From contig JAZHRO010000046.1 of assembly GCA_037157565.1 (NCBI GenBank), positions 14,358,501 through 14,422,500 of the forward strand: DNA of 64,000 bases. The letters are read 5' to 3'. Position numbers and translations under genes: made by a program. This DNA is from Thalassia testudinum (Eukaryota; Streptophyta; Magnoliopsida; Alismatales; Hydrocharitaceae). This document shows positions 11,898 through 23,402 of this stretch, piece after piece. Every line of letters begins with the position of its first letter. Position 1 is the stretch's first letter. Below the pieces are notes generated by a model, which worked only from the letters and a program-made list of their open reading frames with translations, did no database searches and had not been told where the DNA came from.

Positions 11898-12435
11898 TAG
11901 GCCTAGAGGTACTCAAGTACCAACCAAGATCCGGACCTAACCAGCTCTAGCCTCGATCCTAGGGTTCGTTGGACTCCGCGATTAAAACACCCATGCTTGA
12001 GACATATTTTAGCCTCGATTTAGTTTGTAGTGTGTTTTTTGTAAGAGAAAGACATAGGATTTATTTGTGTGGAGAGTTTTCTCTCTCTTTTCTTTTTATT
12101 TCTAGCTTCGGATTGGCTTCTTAACACGATCTGTATCAGATTCCTCATCCCCATCATCAATCCTTATAGGCCTAGAGGTACTCAAGTACCAACCAAGATC
12201 CAGACCTGACCAGCTCTAGCCTCGATCCTCCGCGAAGGTTTTTAAGGCCCATAGGAACTATCCTAGGGTTTGTTGAACTCTGCAGTTAAAGCACCTGTGC
12301 TTGAGACATATTTTAGCCTCCATTTAGTTTGCAGTGTGTTTTTTGTAAGAGAGAGACAGAGGATTTATTTGTGTGGAGAGTTTTCTCTCTCTTTTCTTTT
12401 TATTTCTAGCTTCGAAGGATTGGCTTCTCCTAGGA
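11898..12435. repeat. Imperfect tandem duplication of about 0.27 kb
   Basis: Two copies start TAGGCCTAGAGGTACTCAAG at 11898 and 12167 and run through CTTTTTATTTCTAGCTTCG. The first copy lacks about 36 bases that the second has (about 12229-12264, beginning CCGCGAAGG). They differ by scattered substitutions, so this is an old duplication. Confidence 0.85.
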
Positions 12436-12665
12436 TATTTACATATCCTACCGGAGGCACGTAAGCACTCTACTAGTTCAGATACCATGGGCAGCATTAT
12501 CACGAAATGTCGATTGCCAGGGTCTGGATTTGGCCATGGAATGCCATGGGGGGGATTATCTTGAAATCTCAAAAGCCAGGATTCTGGGGGTTGCCATGGG
12601 CAGTGCTATCATGAAGCATCAATTGCCAGGGACCTTTAAGGATTGATGATGGGGACGAGGAATCT
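12138..12665. repeat. 29-nt inverted repeat flanking the second duplication copy
   Basis: 12138-12166 (AGATTCCTCATCCCC, continuing to ATCCTTA) is the reverse complement of 12637-12665 (TAAGGATTGATGATGGGG, then CGAGGAATCT) with one mismatch. The arms are about 470 bases apart. Confidence 0.8.
12485..12640. repeat. Three degenerate repeats beginning CCATGGG
   Basis: Units start near 12485, 12545 and 12595. Each has CCATGGG, then a TATC motif, then GCCAGG, with spacing of 50-60 bases. Function unknown. Confidence 0.6.
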
Positions 12666-13275
12666 AATCTCTTTTGCGTCTCTTTAGCACTTTTTCTCAT
12701 TTTTCTCTTTCTTTTCTTGATGTGGTCTAGAACTTCAGCTAATCCATTAATTTCTTACTAATGACTATTCTTTTTCTTTTTCATTTTGTGCTCCTTTTTT
12801 GTCATTTTACTCTTTTTCCTCATGTTTTGTATAGCATCAAAAATTTTCTCTCCCCCCTCCTTAGTTTTTTTGTTCTTTTTCAAGATTTTTTTCATTTTTT
12901 TGTGTTTTTTGTGATATGTGATTTTTTTGTTGAAACCTTTTCTTGATATTAGTTTTCATAACGTTTTGCACTTTCATACCTCCCCATGCCTACGATTTGC
13001 AATGTCCCTATTGTAAATTAGGTGGGTTCGAATTCAGCTTAGTTCATTCATTAGGACAGATGTTGGGTGGGCGAACGAGTCGAGGTGACTATTGCGGACG
13101 ATTTCTAGACTCGGGTACAGGTACCTGAGGTGGAGTCGGCTGTTCTAATGGATGAACCCTAAAGTGCGATATGAATTCAACATAGAAATGTCAAGAAAGG
13201 TTTCAGGTTTTTCAAAGAATGACGGGTTGCCACCCGTTAAGAGTTGAGTTTTACGCCATCGACTGGGAGCAATGA

Positions 13276-14590
13276 GCTCAGGGAGAATAGAGGATAAAGG
13301 ATATCTCAACCAAATTTGTATCGGTCATGTCAATGAATGGTTTGAGTCTCTGACCATTCATGACGAAGGGTTCGGAATCGTGGCTAAGTGGACTTATCTC
13401 AACGACTCAATTTCCAAAGATTTGTCGGACTAGGTAAGGTTCAATCCATTTAGATCGAAGTTTTCCTGGGAATAACTTGAGTATAGCATCAAAGAGTAGG
13501 ACCTTTTGACCAGAATGAAAGATCTTTCTAGATATGTGCTTGTTGTGAAAGGCTTTAACCCGCTCTTTGTAAATTCGTGAGTTCTCATAAGCATCATGGC
13601 GTAATTCATCGATCTCGTTCATTTGAAGCTTTCTATGGGTTCTAGCCTTAGAAAGATCTAAGTTGCAGTTCCGTACTGCCCAATAGGCTTTATGCTCCAA
13701 TTCAACGGGGAGGTGACACGCCTTCCCATACACCAGTCTAAAGGGAGACATACGTAATTGGATCTTGTGCGCGATCCTATAAGCCCACAAAGCTTCTGGA
13801 AGCTGGGATGACCAATCCTTCCTGTCAGGTCTAACAATAACTGGAGGATTTCTTGATCTCCCAGTTCGATAGCTCAGCTAGACCATTAGTTTGGGGGTGG
13901 TAAGGAGTAGAGATTCAGTGAGACACCCCGTATTTGGTCATCAGTGACTTGAACTGAGCATTTGTGAAAATGGGTCCCTCCATCAGAAATTATTGCATGT
14001 GGAATCCCGAACTGTGAGAAGATGTTTTGGTGAATAAACTTGATAACAACTTTGTGATCATTGGTTTGGGTTGGAATGGCTTCGATCCACTTGGACACAT
14101 AGTCAACAGTGAATAAAATGTATTCGCAGCCGTCCAAGATAGGGAAGGGTCTCATAAAATCAATCCCCCAAATGTTGAAGATCTCGCATACCAGAATTGG
14201 CTGTAGAGGCATCAAGTCCTGATGGCTCATGTTGCCTAAGGTCTGGCAACGGGTACATGCCTTACAGTGATTGTATGCATCCTTGAAAATTGTGGGCTAG
14301 TAAAAGCTACACTGGAGGACTTTTGATGCGGTTTTATGTCCTGAAAAATGTCCACCGCATGCCTGGTCATGGCAGAAAGAGAGTATGTCTTTGATTTCTG
14401 CTTTCGCGACACATCATCGAATTATTTGATTAGCACCAATGTGAAATAGATACAGGTCTTCCCAAAGGTAATACTTAGCATCGGAACGTAATTTGTCCTT
14501 GGCCTTTGGCCAATCGGACGGGATCTAATGTAATGGCAAGTAGTTCACTATGTTAGCAAACCATGGAAGCCCTATATCGATAGTTAGGAG
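13276..14590 (-). pseudogene. Element B integrase region
   Basis: The N-terminal HHCC zinc-binding module is complete (about 14400-14235): CHDQACGGHFSGHK, then a CKACTRCQ pair. The catalytic core follows: GIDFMRPFP and [10 protein letters not shown] (14160-14080), then IISDGGTHF (about 13990). A frameshift near 13890 separates the third part, HPQTNGLAELSN, which supplies the glutamate. The tail [20 protein letters not shown] (13750-13690) and FVMNGQRLKPF (about 13350) are typical of Athila-type pol ends. One stop is visible in the HHCC module. Confidence 0.85.
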
Positions 14591-15355
14591 GTGCTCATCA
14601 GGGAAATATTCTGTGATGGGTCCGGAAGGGTCAATGATCTCAGAAGGAAGGCCGGATAAGTGATCAGCTACCACATTCTGTTTTCCCACTTTGTCACGAA
14701 TCTAGAGGTCAAATTCTTACAATAGCAAGATCCAGCAGATTAATCGAGGTTTCACGTCCTTCTTTGCAAGGAGATGCATCACAGCTGTGTGATTCGAGTA
14801 CATGATAACATGGGAACCTAGGAGGTAAGATCTGAATTTTTCTAGGGCAAATACTACTGCTAGCAGCTCTTTCTCAGTAACCGTGTAGTTACGCTAAGTC
14901 TCGTCAAGTGTTTTGCAAGTGTAGTAAATGACCACGGGTTTCCTGTCAATTTTCTGGCCCAAAACCACTCCTACAGCGAAGTCAGATGCATCGCACATGA
15001 TCTCAAAGGGTTGAGACCAATCAGGGGACTGTAGGATCGGGACTTGGGTAACTCGGTCACAGAGGATCTCAAATGCTTGAGTGCATTCCTTGGAGATTTT
15101 GAAAGGTACATCCTTGGAGAGAAGAGTAGTCAGGGGGCACGCAATTTTTGAAAAATCAGGGATAAATAGACGGTAAAAAATGACAAGCCCCAAAAAAGAT
15201 CGGATGTCCTTGATTGAGCTAGGCATAGGGAGTTTGGAAATCAAGTTTACCTTGGCTCGATCGACCTGGATGCCTTTCTCTGAAATTAGATGTCCTAAGA
15301 TGATTCCCTCAAGCCCCATGAAATGGCTCTTTTCCCAGGAAAGAACCAGATTCAC
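14591..15355 (-). pseudogene. Element B RNase H region
   Basis: It follows the reverse transcriptase in the same frame. Recognisable parts are the connection SFLGLVIFYRLFIPDFSKIA, FEIMCDASDFAVGVVLGQ (first catalytic Asp, about 15000), and a later HLLAKKDVKPRLI block. Stops occur near 14893 and downstream, so the product would be truncated. Confidence 0.8.
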
Positions 15356-15960
15356 GTCAATGCATCACTTGAGTATTTGGACCAAGTGCTGGAGGCAATC
15401 GTCAAATGATACTCTAAATACTGAAAAGTCATCCATGAAGACTTCCAAATAATCACCTACCATATCTGAGAATATGGAAAGCATGCACTGTTGAAAAGTC
15501 GCGGGTGCATTGCAGAGATCGAACGACATCCTTTGGAATGCGTATGTTCCAAAGGCGCAGGTGAAAGTGATCTTTTCTTGGTCCTCAGGATGGATTGCCA
15601 CTTAGTTATAACCGGAGTACCCATCAAGAAAGCAAAAGAACCTATTTGCCGCTAGTTTCTTGAGGATCTGATCAATAAATGGTAGTGGGAAATGATCCTT
15701 CTTCATGGAGGAATTGAGTCTTCTGTAATCAATGCAGACTCTCCATGAGTTAGCTATACGGGTCGATATGACCTCTCCGATTTTAGTCGTAATGATGATG
15801 AGTCCTGCCTTCTTAGGCACAACCTGGATTGGACTCACCCATCGACTGTCAGAGATCGAGTAGATGATCCCTGCATCTAACCACTTAATGATCTCATTTT
15901 TCAAGACCTCCTATAGATTAGGGTTCAAACGTCTCTGCATTTCTCGCGAAGGTCGTGCAC
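15356..15960 (-). pseudogene. Element B reverse transcriptase
   Basis: The N-terminal part has IQVVPKKAG and WRVCIDYRRLN, DHFPLPFIDQIL and FCFLDGYSGYN (15860-15605). After a stop at 15602 the same frame continues HPEDQEKITFTCAFGTYAF, LCNAPATFQQCML and FMDDFSVF, whose DD is the catalytic pair. The order and motifs are those of Athila reverse transcriptases. Confidence 0.88.
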
Positions 15961-16059
15961 CCTCTTCGGTGTAGATTCGATGTATGCAATAAGAGGGGCT
16001 TATGCCGGTTAAGTCATCGAGAGTACATCCAATGGCTCTACGATGTTGCTGGAGAATCG

Positions 16060-17434
16060 TAATCAGACGGGATTCCTGGTCAGGTGTGAGTCAGGAGTTG
16101 ATAATCAGAGGAAACGTCTGATTGGAACCCAAAAGGACGTACTTTAGATGATCAGGAAGGGGCTTGAGTTCCAAGACGGGATTATCAGTAGCAGCGGGCG
16201 GTTCAGGGTGTGTATCAGGAACAAGGGTAGGAGTTATGGGTGTATCTAAATCAGGTTCAGACTCCTCTGTTTGCGGGTTTTGATATTCTGGTGGTTGATT
16301 AGAAATAATCAGGTTGTCCTCGATATGCGGTTCATCAACCACAGCTTTGATATCACATATTTGTTCTATAACACTGCAATTAATCCCTTGTTGGGCCTTG
16401 AAGATGTCCATCTTTAGAGTTTGGTTTCAAAATTTTAGTTCTATTTGGCCTTCCTCACAATTTATATTGGCCCTATCAGTGACCAGAAAAGGTCTCCCTA
16501 GTATAATCGGTGTATCCCTTGGGTTCTCGTGTGCATCCATATCCAAGACTATAAAATCAACCAGGAAATAGAAATCTCATACCCTAACAATGACATCCTT
16601 GAGTATTCCTTTAGGTGACTTGATGGATCAATCGGCTAACTGCAATGTCACCTCTGTCGGTTTAAGCTCGGACTCTTCAAGGTGGTCAAGGAGGGATGTA
16701 GGTATTAAGTTTATGGAGGCACCTAAGTCTAACAAGGCTATGTCGAATTGGGTTTCACCAATTTTACATGAGATCAGGGGAGTACCTGGGTCTTTAGCCT
16801 TGGGTGGGAGTTTACTCAAGATTATAGAGCTGACTTGCTCTGACAATATAATCAGACTCCTATTTTTGGTTCACGACTTACACTTGGGTGTACACACGTC
16901 TTTCAAAAATCGTGCGTAAGCCAGTACGTGGTGGATTGCATCCATCAAGGGGATGTTTATTTGGACCTGTTCAAAGAGCTTGACCAGATCCTCCTTAGGA
17001 GCCATGGGTTTAGTTATCCTCTTTCCCTTGGTCAAGGCCTCAAGAAATGGAACCTTGGTTGGTTCCTCTAGAATAGGTCTAGGTTCTTGATCTAGGATAG
17101 GGGTATCCTGGATAACTATCCTAGGGCTTGGGCTACTACCAGGCTTGGAGTGGTTTGGATAAGGTAGGTCTTGAGTTGCTTTACCACTACGGGTTGTTAC
17201 AGAGTTTAGTCCTACCTGGTTTTGGTTTGGGACTAGTAAAATAGGTGTCTGCTGTTGAAATCCCGCGTAAGATGTCGAAGCTTCCATCCCGTCGGGTGAT
17301 GGAACAGAAGGGGCCTGGTAAATCATATGCGCATGGCCTGGATTTGGGTTCATAACGTGACTTTGGGTTGGCATGTTATTTGGATTTGGCAGAGGTTGCG
17401 AAGGAAGTATGCCAGGTTGGCGGGAATTTTCCAT
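16060..17434 (-). pseudogene. Element B gag-pol linker and aspartic protease
   Basis: 17434-16871 encodes a Pro-rich linker with NSVTTRSGK, the conserved segment before protease in this group, and ends CTPKCKS. 16846-16628 encodes the protease: LISCKIGETQFDIALLDLGA then SINLIPTSL, with DLGAS in place of the usual D(T/S)G active site, as in other Athila copies. 16411-16091 is the acidic spacer leading to ELKPLPDHLKYVLLG before reverse transcriptase. One frame with interrupting stops. Confidence 0.82.
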
Positions 17435-17449
17435 CTGGGCGAGTTGATT

Positions 17450-18974
17450 GCGAACCTCTGTGATCTTGTCCTTGTACTATTTCTGTATTGCTACATTCGT
17501 CTTCTGAATGTCAGCCAGTGTTTGAAAAATAAGTCATTTAATCTTGGTTTGGCCCAGATTGATAGGTGGGGTTGGGCCGAGGCTGAGGTGGCTGATATGG
17601 ACGAGGAGCTTGTGGACGAGGTTGATAAGGTGGTCTTTGATTATGAGAATTCCCTGTCCATTGGAAGTTGGGATGATTCCGCCATGCAGGGTTGTAGGTA
17701 TTGGAGAATGGGTCATTCTGGATGGCGTTGAGGTCCTTGTAGGTCTGAGGAGCCTCAGGAAAATTAGAGTATGAGGGTTCAGAGTTTCCCCAACTAGACT
17801 AGAGTGGATCAGAGGTCCCTCCAGTCCTGGAGTCAGATGAGGGTGGATATAGGTCCATCCCCTGAGAAGATCGATGATAGATGTTTTGCACAGTTTCCCT
17901 AGCAAGAGGTGGCTGTGAAAATGAGTTCTGCGTAGAGGTGGCTCGCTGCAGATGCCGAGTCAGCTCATCCACCTTCTTCTCTATGATAGAGACCTTCTCC
18001 AACTGACTGGCCATTAGCTCCAAGTCGACGGATGTGGACAGGCCCTGCGTCTCATGTGCTCCCCTAAGATTCGTTGATGCACGAGTATTCATCCGGTCGA
18101 ATAAGCCCATGGAGTCATTATTGATGGAGTTCTCACACATATTTTCGAGAATCTCCCACACCATGTCCTCATGTTGACCCATGATGTTTCCTCCGCAGGT
18201 TGCATTGACGAATAATCGAATGTCTTCACGGAGTCCTTCGTAAAAAGACTGGACTTGTTCCCATTTAGGAACTCCGTGATGGGGGCACTTTCGCATGAGA
18301 TCCAAGAATCGATCCCATGTCTCATGAAGAGGTTCTCCCGATTGTTGAGTGAAGTGAGTGATTTGATGGTGCAAGGCATTTGTTCGACCAACGGGGAAGA
18401 ACTTTTTCAAAAATTCGAATTGAAGTTTGACCCATGTGTTGATCGGACGAGTTTGAGTCTGATACCAATGAGCAGCCTTGTCCACGAGGGAGAAAGAAAA
18501 TATCTTCATGAGTAAAATATCTCGATTTTGTGCATCAGACCCGAAGGTCTCGGCCAGATGTTTGAGCTGTTTAATGTGCTAGAATGGATCCTCGAAGTTA
18601 AGCCCATGGAATTTTGGTATGGCATGAATCATATTGGGTTTGAGTTTAGAATCAAGACCACCAGCCGGGATTTGGACTCGTGGCTCAATTGCCACCGCAG
18701 TGGGATTATAGTGATCTCGCATCATAGGATGCTGTGGCGGGTTTACAAAGTTCTGGAATAGATCATTTAAGCGCTGAAGTTGGTGCTCAAGGTTGTTCTC
18801 TTCTTCAATGGGTTGTGCCATGATGGAAGAAGAAGGAGAACTTGGTCCTGAATCAGAGGAAAGATCTATGTGGTCGGGTTGTTGCACAAACAAGGGCATC
18901 GAGGCTTGGCCTCGGTGGGAGTGGATTTCTAAAGGAAGTCTTAAGGATGGTCTTAATGACCTCCTACCAAACAT
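17450..18974 (-). pseudogene. Element B gag
   Basis: The likely start is either 18974 or the internal MAQPIEEENN (about 18821). The capsid domain runs over 18509-18089: PPFSLVDKAAHWYQTQTRPI-like FSLVDKAAHWYQT, LKKFFPVGRTNALHHQI and KCPHHGVPKWEQVQSFYEGL. A frameshift near 17800-17900 moves the C-terminal Pro-rich part to another frame (17905-17534). A CCHC knuckle was not found. Gag would form the particle shell that packages element RNA. Confidence 0.82.
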
Positions 18975-19908
18975 GCACTGAAGGATTTGATGAGATTAGA
19001 ATGTGCTGGACCAAATCCAGACACCCAAACAATATTGGGTGACTATATAGGTTGGGGGCGGATGATACTCCTTAGTCAGAAAGGCTGTCCACCTGAGAAA
19101 TACCTGTGTAGCCAGAGAGGGAGAGTCCCGCAAAGACCCCTACATGGTAGAGCATCCCCACGAGTTACAGGGTTTCCCCCACCCGACCTCTCTTGTCACT
19201 GAGATTCCAGGTAGACCAGAATGGGGACATTGACCTCTTAAGTCTACCACTTTTAATTAAGATCAAGGTGCTTAGGGTTCCACTTGAACTTTAGATCTTT
19301 TGAGTGCAAAAAGTGACCTAATTTCAAGGTTGGTTGACCAAAAGGGTCAACTTCACCTCTTTGTCCTTTGAGAGCTTTTATGTCCTTTCTTTTAGGGTTC
19401 AAGTGAGTTAAGAGCTTGATTTTCTTAGGGTTTCTCTTGGATAAATCTCTTTAAACAAGGCTTAGGCACACCTCCTTTTGAAAATTTTGATTCTTTGCTT
19501 AGAGAAGATGTGTCTCTAAAATGCTAGATTGAAACCCTTAAGTTGGTTCTATTTGGTCCAATTTAGTTGCCCCAAAGATGGTATCTAGGGCTCAATCAAG
19601 GTGTTAGTCCTAGTTACCTTAAATGGATGTGCAATTCAAGAATGTGTTGAAATAAAAAATTAGGCAAGTTTGGTGAATTACTAAATATGGAAGCAGGTAG
19701 CCCTAGATTGATTTTTTCTTTGTTTACCTTTTCAGATTTTGAGGGGATTAAGAGAAAGGGCTAATGAAGATTTACCTGGTCCTTGGTGTGGTTGTTGTGC
19801 GGCTGTTTTTCTTTTCTTCTCTTCCCCTGAAACAATCACAGCAAAAGAAAGAGAGTAAGTTAGTACTAAATCAGAGGTTGTGATCAAAGCTTCTAAAATG
19901 CCCGTTGC
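18975..19908 (-). mobile_element. Element B 5' leader
   Basis: A non-coding stretch of about 0.93 kb between PBS and gag on the minus strand. It has no ORF of note. It would hold packaging and translation signals, but I see no specific motif. Confidence 0.6.
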
Positions 19909-19926
19909 TCCCCGGCAGCGGTGCCA
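19909..19926 (-). promoter_or_regulatory. Primer-binding site of element B
   Basis: The minus strand reads TGGCACCGCTGCCGGGGA, three bases inside the LTR end. It differs by two bases from TGGCGCCGTTGCCGGGGA, the tRNA-Asp complement used by Athila elements. Confidence 0.88.
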
Positions 19927-19929
19927 AAA

Positions 19930-22698
19930 TGTTTACAGGGCAAAATTGGTGTTTAAATAATATAGTGTTGCAGTATAAATGAAATAGCCTTTAAAACAAG
20001 TAAGAATTTTATTACTCGAAAACCTAAGTATCAAAGGTCGAACACAAGGAAAAAATTGGAATTTAAAAACTAAAATCACAATATCGAATCAATCAATTGT
20101 AATGTTCAACAATAATATGAATGAGATTCAATGTATATGAAAGCTAAGGAGAGAATAGAGATGCAAAAAGAATGTCTATTCTCTTTCTTCTTTTCTTTTC
20201 TTCCTTCTTTCTTTCTCTGTCTTCTCTTGGTTCCTTACTCTTTCTCTGCCTTTGATCCTTTCACTTCTTCTGCCTTTGATTTCTCAGCTTCTATCTTTGC
20301 CTTTTGCTTTCCTTCTTCTTCCTTCTCTGCTTGGCCGCACCTTCTCTTCTTTTCTTCTTTGTCTATCATGGCTTCTGATTTTCTTCCTTCTCTTTTCTCC
20401 TTCAGTAGTGCCTTCTTCTTCAGCCGCACCTTCTCTTGCTACAGTGCTTCTTCCTTCCTTCCTTGTCTTCTTTGGTAGCACCTTATTCTTCCTTCTGCCC
20501 TCAAGTCCTTCTTCAGCAGCTGCCTCTTCCTTCTCCTTCTTTCCCTGCACAGCGAAGAGAAAAACCTACCCCTACCCTCCCCCACGTACTCTCTCTCTCT
20601 CTATTTCTCTCTTCGATCTCTCAGAGCCAGCTGGGTAATCGGGTTGGGTTATGCGCACCCAGGTCCAGGCACACCGGGGTGGGTGGTGCGCGAGGAGTGT
20701 AGGGTAAATGGGTCGACTAGGTCCGCATAGGTGTGGGTCGCGGACGAGGCAACTGTCGTGGGTGAGGGGACCTTACCCCGTGTCTTGAGGTGAAGAGAAG
20801 AAACACAAAAACAACTTATACTGCTTACCTGCGCCTATCGTTTCCGCGGTGGGACTAAAGTCCCACCCGCTTCTTCGCCCACCCGCAGGGAGAACTCTCA
20901 TGTAATTGGGGCAGCTGCAGTCGCTGAGGCCCTTGATTGTTGGGTGCGAAAGGTTCGTAGAAGGATTCTGTGCACCTCGAATGCCTCATCCTAGAGCAGT
21001 GTGACCTAGAGTGAGCTAGCAAGCTCCTTCACGCCTGCTCCAATGGCAGAAAGGGGTATGACCTGCACTTCATAGATATGGCCTCACAACCCTGTCAAAT
21101 GACTTGGGGAGCTTCGCCGTGTCACGTTGAAGGTGAGGCGGGGGGTGACGTGGTGTAGAACGGCCTAGGCGTGCATGCCTAGGTCGGACTGTGACCGTGG
21201 AAGTGTGTGTGTTCGGTGGAAACTTGGGGTGTGTGTGGCGGTCAATGGAGGAGTGGATGGTGATCAGTGAGTGATGGCGAAGGTTCTGAGGCGGGTGGCG
21301 AGGAGTGTGGATGGGTGGAGCGACGGATTTGCCTCGCCAGTGGTCTGTAGGAGATGAGGGAGACAGAGGTGATTGGTGGTTGTCGAGGGTGTTTTTATGA
21401 AATAAAGAAGGGGAAAGTGAAAGGTAGAGAGAGAGAGACTTGCTAAGGGTATTTTGACGAAGGGGTGGAAGGCAGATGACGAGTGACTCGTGTGTGCCAT
21501 CATCGTAGAAGAAGGCCCTGAGGTGAGGATGACGACGACGATGAAGGGGTCGAAGAAGCACATGTAGGTATGGCGCGACGCGAAGGAGCAAGGAGGAGAA
21601 GGCTCTGCCACTGGTATTATGGCAGAGCGACGAAAAGAGGGAGGAGAGATTTCCAGAGCCTACGAGCTGTTGGCCGGAGATGAGGGAGGATGAATTTATG
21701 GGGATTCTCGAGCCAAAACAAGCTTGAGAGTAGTGGCAAGGATCTGGGGCATCTTTTATAGTCGCGGATGGAGGGCATTGTGCTTGGAAGGCAAGCTTCC
21801 AAGCATGGCAACATCACCGGACTTGGAAATTCGAGAGATACCCATATCTCTCGTGCGTTCACATAAGAGATTGGGTGCAAATCAAATCTTGGGATTGCGC
21901 TCAGACGATAGGGAATTCCTCAGAGAATCTCCCTTCTAAATCTGGGAGGAGATCTCTGAGGAATCGGGGAGAAATCTTCCTTAAATCCTCGCCAAAGTAG
22001 GACTCCTCCGCTGTAATGGAGAAGGGACCTAAATGCAAAGGGTGGCGAGGAAGATAGGAGGGTCTGCACAAAGGTTTTCAAAAGTTAGGGGTCAAAATGT
22101 AATTGGGTGGATTATTTTGCAAAGTAAGTCAAGGCGACCTTCCCTTAGGTCCAAATTTTGGTACAAACCTAATTTGGACCTAAGGAATCCAATGTTGAAG
22201 TTGGATTTTAGTTTTGACCACGTTTGACTGGATATTTTACACAAAAACCCAATTTAGGTCAAATATCTGACTAGGACCCCTACTTAGGTCAAAATAGGTT
22301 CCAAAGGACAATTTGAAAGTTATAAACTCTAGAGGGTATTTGTCCATGAATTTTTGAGGGTTTGGTTGATTTTTATCCTATCCATAACCTTATTTTATTA
22401 AGTGGATTTATTTTAGGATTACAGAATATCATTTAATTCTTAGATCTCATAATAACCCTTTTCTGATTGAACCATCCAATTTTTTCTCTTGTTAAGTGCA
22501 ATTGACCTATGTTTAGCCCCTAAGAAATCCCGTTGATGTACTGCAATGGTAAAATTACAATTTTACCCATTTATTTCATGTTTTCTTCTCAGAATAGTAA
22601 TCTCTTAATTTAGGCCTTTCTCTAGGTTATGTAGGAGCTTTTATTCTCTTTCCTAAGTCAAAATGAGCTAGCTAGGACTCATGATGGTGTTCTTGTCA
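19930..22698 (-). repeat. Element B 5' LTR
   Basis: It matches 8985-11757 throughout with moderate divergence and small indels. On the minus strand it begins TGACAAGAACACCATCATG and ends TGTAAACA. TATA-like CTATAAAAGATG lies near 21747-21758. The mirrored copies of the U3 dyads are intact. Confidence 0.95.
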
Positions 22699-22703
22699 TT
22701 TGG

Positions 22704-23390
22704 GGTCAACAAAAGGGTGCTTCCAGTGTATATCTCCCTAGATTGCTCTACTTCCCTACTTCTTCCTTAAGTGTTTGGATCTTTTTGTGCATTTAGTGAG
22801 CTGGGCTCTAGACAACCGGCCAATGGGCTATTATCCACGACCACTTACCAGCCATACTCGTGCGGTGAGGTGTGGCTTATTTTTTCTTTTCTTCTTCTTT
22901 TCTTTTTTTTTTTTTTTTGGTTTAGTAGGTGGCTTCCCTGATCTCAAATTTACCTAAAGGCAATAGGAAGAAAGTGGTCCTGTGGCTGGGCTCTGGACAA
23001 CCGGCCAATGGGTTGTTTCCCATGACAACTTGCTAGCCATACCACCCTAGATGGTTCATTAGCTATCCAATTTCTGTTAGAAACTCTGAGGAGTGAGTCA
23101 GTGCAAAAATGTGTGCAGATACTTAGACTAAAAGCCCGTCTGAGTCATAGGGAGTGTTGATAAGTAGTATACTTATCACCTTATTTTATTGGTGGATTAA
23201 AATAAATTAAGGTTGTGAGGATTCAAAGCTAAATCCAAATTTTAACGGACACCAGGGCTGATTAAGCCTGAAGGTCTGACAAGTCTAAGTGTTCAGGTTA
23301 TTTTCGTATTATTTCCCACTATTCACAAGTTCCTAATGCCTAAGTTTTTCTTCCTAAATTCATCATTTTGTTTTTTATTTAGAAAAGAAA
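22704..23390 (-). mobile_element. Tandem A, first internal region, part next to the PBS
   Basis: This continues 8505-8984 after element B. On the minus strand it starts at the PBS stub and runs straight into sequence that in E lies just after integrase (AATTTAGGAAGAAAAACTTAG, E about 42665), so gag and pol are absent. Stem-loop copies are at 22985-23040 and 22800-22856, with a T-rich tract (A-rich in the element) at 22880-22920 between them. Confidence 0.88.
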
Positions 23391-23397
23391 CGGTGCC
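23388..23397 (-). promoter_or_regulatory. Truncated primer-binding site, first A unit
   Basis: The minus strand reads GTTTTTGGCACCGTTT: ten bases of the PBS (TGGCACCGTT) are kept and then the sequence departs from E (TGGCACCGTTGCTGAGG). The deletion that removed gag and pol begins here. The second unit shows the same junction, mutated, at 25962-25972. Confidence 0.75.
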
Positions 23398-23402
23398 AAA
23401 AA

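Larger units (their letters stand above)
11772..13275 (-). mobile_element. Element B 3' untranslated region
   Basis: This is the non-coding stretch between the end of pol and the polypurine tract. It is unlike the 3' UTR shared by A, E and G: I do not find the duplicated stem-loop here. Instead it holds a direct duplication (11898-12435), a 29-nt inverted repeat and a short degenerate CCATGG repeat. T-rich runs near 12760-12950 on the plus strand (A-rich in the element) produce spurious ORFs. Confidence 0.75.
8985..22698 (-). mobile_element. Element B: nearly full-length Athila-like Ty3/gypsy retrotransposon
   Basis: It has 2.77-kb LTRs at 8985-11757 and 19930-22698, a tRNA-Asp-type PBS, gag, pol in the order protease, reverse transcriptase, RNase H, integrase, a polypurine tract, and an exact 5-bp target duplication TTTGG (8980-8984 and 22699-22703). 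The uninterrupted target is preserved in the neighbouring unit near 25282-25300, so insertion into tandem A is directly visible. Coding regions are broken by stops and at least two frameshifts, so it is not autonomous now. Confidence 0.95.
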
